Shown: positions 6,499 through 6,675 of the stretch, piece by piece
How the letters are laid out: each line of letters starts with the position of its first letter
How positions within the stretch are numbered: position 1 is the first letter of the stretch
Origin: Burkholderiales bacterium
GTDB taxonomy: Bacteria; Pseudomonadota; Gammaproteobacteria; Burkholderiales; Burkholderiaceae_C
Length of the DNA stretch: 6,675 nt
Direction: 5' to 3'
Assembly (NCBI GenBank): GCA_011390055.1
Contig: JAABTC010000101.1
Span: 1 to 6,675 of the forward strand
Position numbers and translations under genes: made by a program
Notes under the pieces: model-generated
The model's database searches: none
Seen by the model: the letters and a program-made list of their open reading frames with translations, nothing else
Told to the model about the DNA's origin: nothing

Positions 6499-6675
6499 TT
6501 ACTTGATCGTGCCCTTGGGCAGCACTTGGGTGATCGCCGTGCGCTGCACCTGGACCTCGACGTTGCCGGCCACCTCGAGCCCGATGAAGCTCTCGCCGAG
6601 CTTGTTGACCTTGCCGAGCAAGCCACCGGCCGTGACGACCTCGTCGCCCTTGGCGATGGCTTCGATCATCGCCTT
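6499..6675 (-). CDS. yajC: Sec translocase accessory protein YajC, C-terminal part
   Basis: YajC is a small single-span inner-membrane protein that co-purifies with SecD and SecF; it is not essential for export in E. coli. Only the last 58 codons are in the window, ending at a TAA (complement of 6499-6501). The rest, including the N-terminal membrane segment, lies beyond base 6675. The visible part reads KAMIEAIAKGDEVVTAGGLL at its start and ends QRTAITQVLPKGTIK, with GKVNKLGESFIGLEVA between them. This is the cytoplasmic beta-rich domain typical of the family, with the GDEVVTAGG block intact. Position directly before secD on the same strand matches the standard yajC-secD-secF order. Any operon promoter must lie outside the window. 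Confidence 0.95.
   Translation of the reverse strand, partial: KAMIEAIAKGDEVVTAGGLLGKVNKLGESFIGLEVAGNVEVQVQRTAITQVLPKGTIK

Overview
The window reads as a piece of ordinary chromosome from a GC-rich betaproteobacterium. The closest fit is Burkholderiales, probably in or near the Rubrivivax/Leptothrix/Ideonella or Comamonadaceae group. This placement rests on strong G/C preference at third codon positions, the dprA-smg pair, a SecF of the Asn-Glu-Ser type that I associate with betaproteobacteria, and a DUF1631 protein. No phylogeny was run. I see no mobile element, tRNA, rRNA, CRISPR array, or foreign-looking base composition.

Layout, left to right. Bases 1-669 (+) hold the C-terminal two thirds or so of DprA, which loads RecA on incoming single-stranded DNA during transformation. 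A 48-base gap with a TATAGT box leads into smg (718-1170, +), a complete DUF494 protein. The smg stop lies 9 bases from the stop of a convergent gene, a 750-residue DUF1631 protein (1180-3432, -). Both stops sit in one small inverted repeat. Beyond a 73-base gap, and on the same minus strand, is the Sec accessory operon read right to left: yajC (C-terminal 58 codons only, 6499-6675), secD (1887 bases with stop, 4562-6448) and secF (3506-4540). The gaps inside the operon are 50 and 21 bases.

How the genes work together. YajC, SecD and SecF form the inner-membrane subcomplex that associates with SecYEG and uses the proton gradient to help pull exported proteins into the periplasm. DUF1631 lies directly downstream of secF in the same orientation and could be read from the same transcript, but nothing in its sequence ties it to export. 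DprA and Smg face the other way and form a separate unit. In many proteobacteria topA follows smg; here that order is broken.

No new multi-gene system was found. The points most worth checking are: a roughly 26-residue enlargement of the SecF periplasmic domain carrying two cysteines; a Glu in place of the Asp of the SecF proton-path pair; a promoter-like box placed so that the smg mRNA could be leaderless; the uncharacterised DUF1631 protein next to the Sec genes; and the hairpin formed by the two convergent stop codons.
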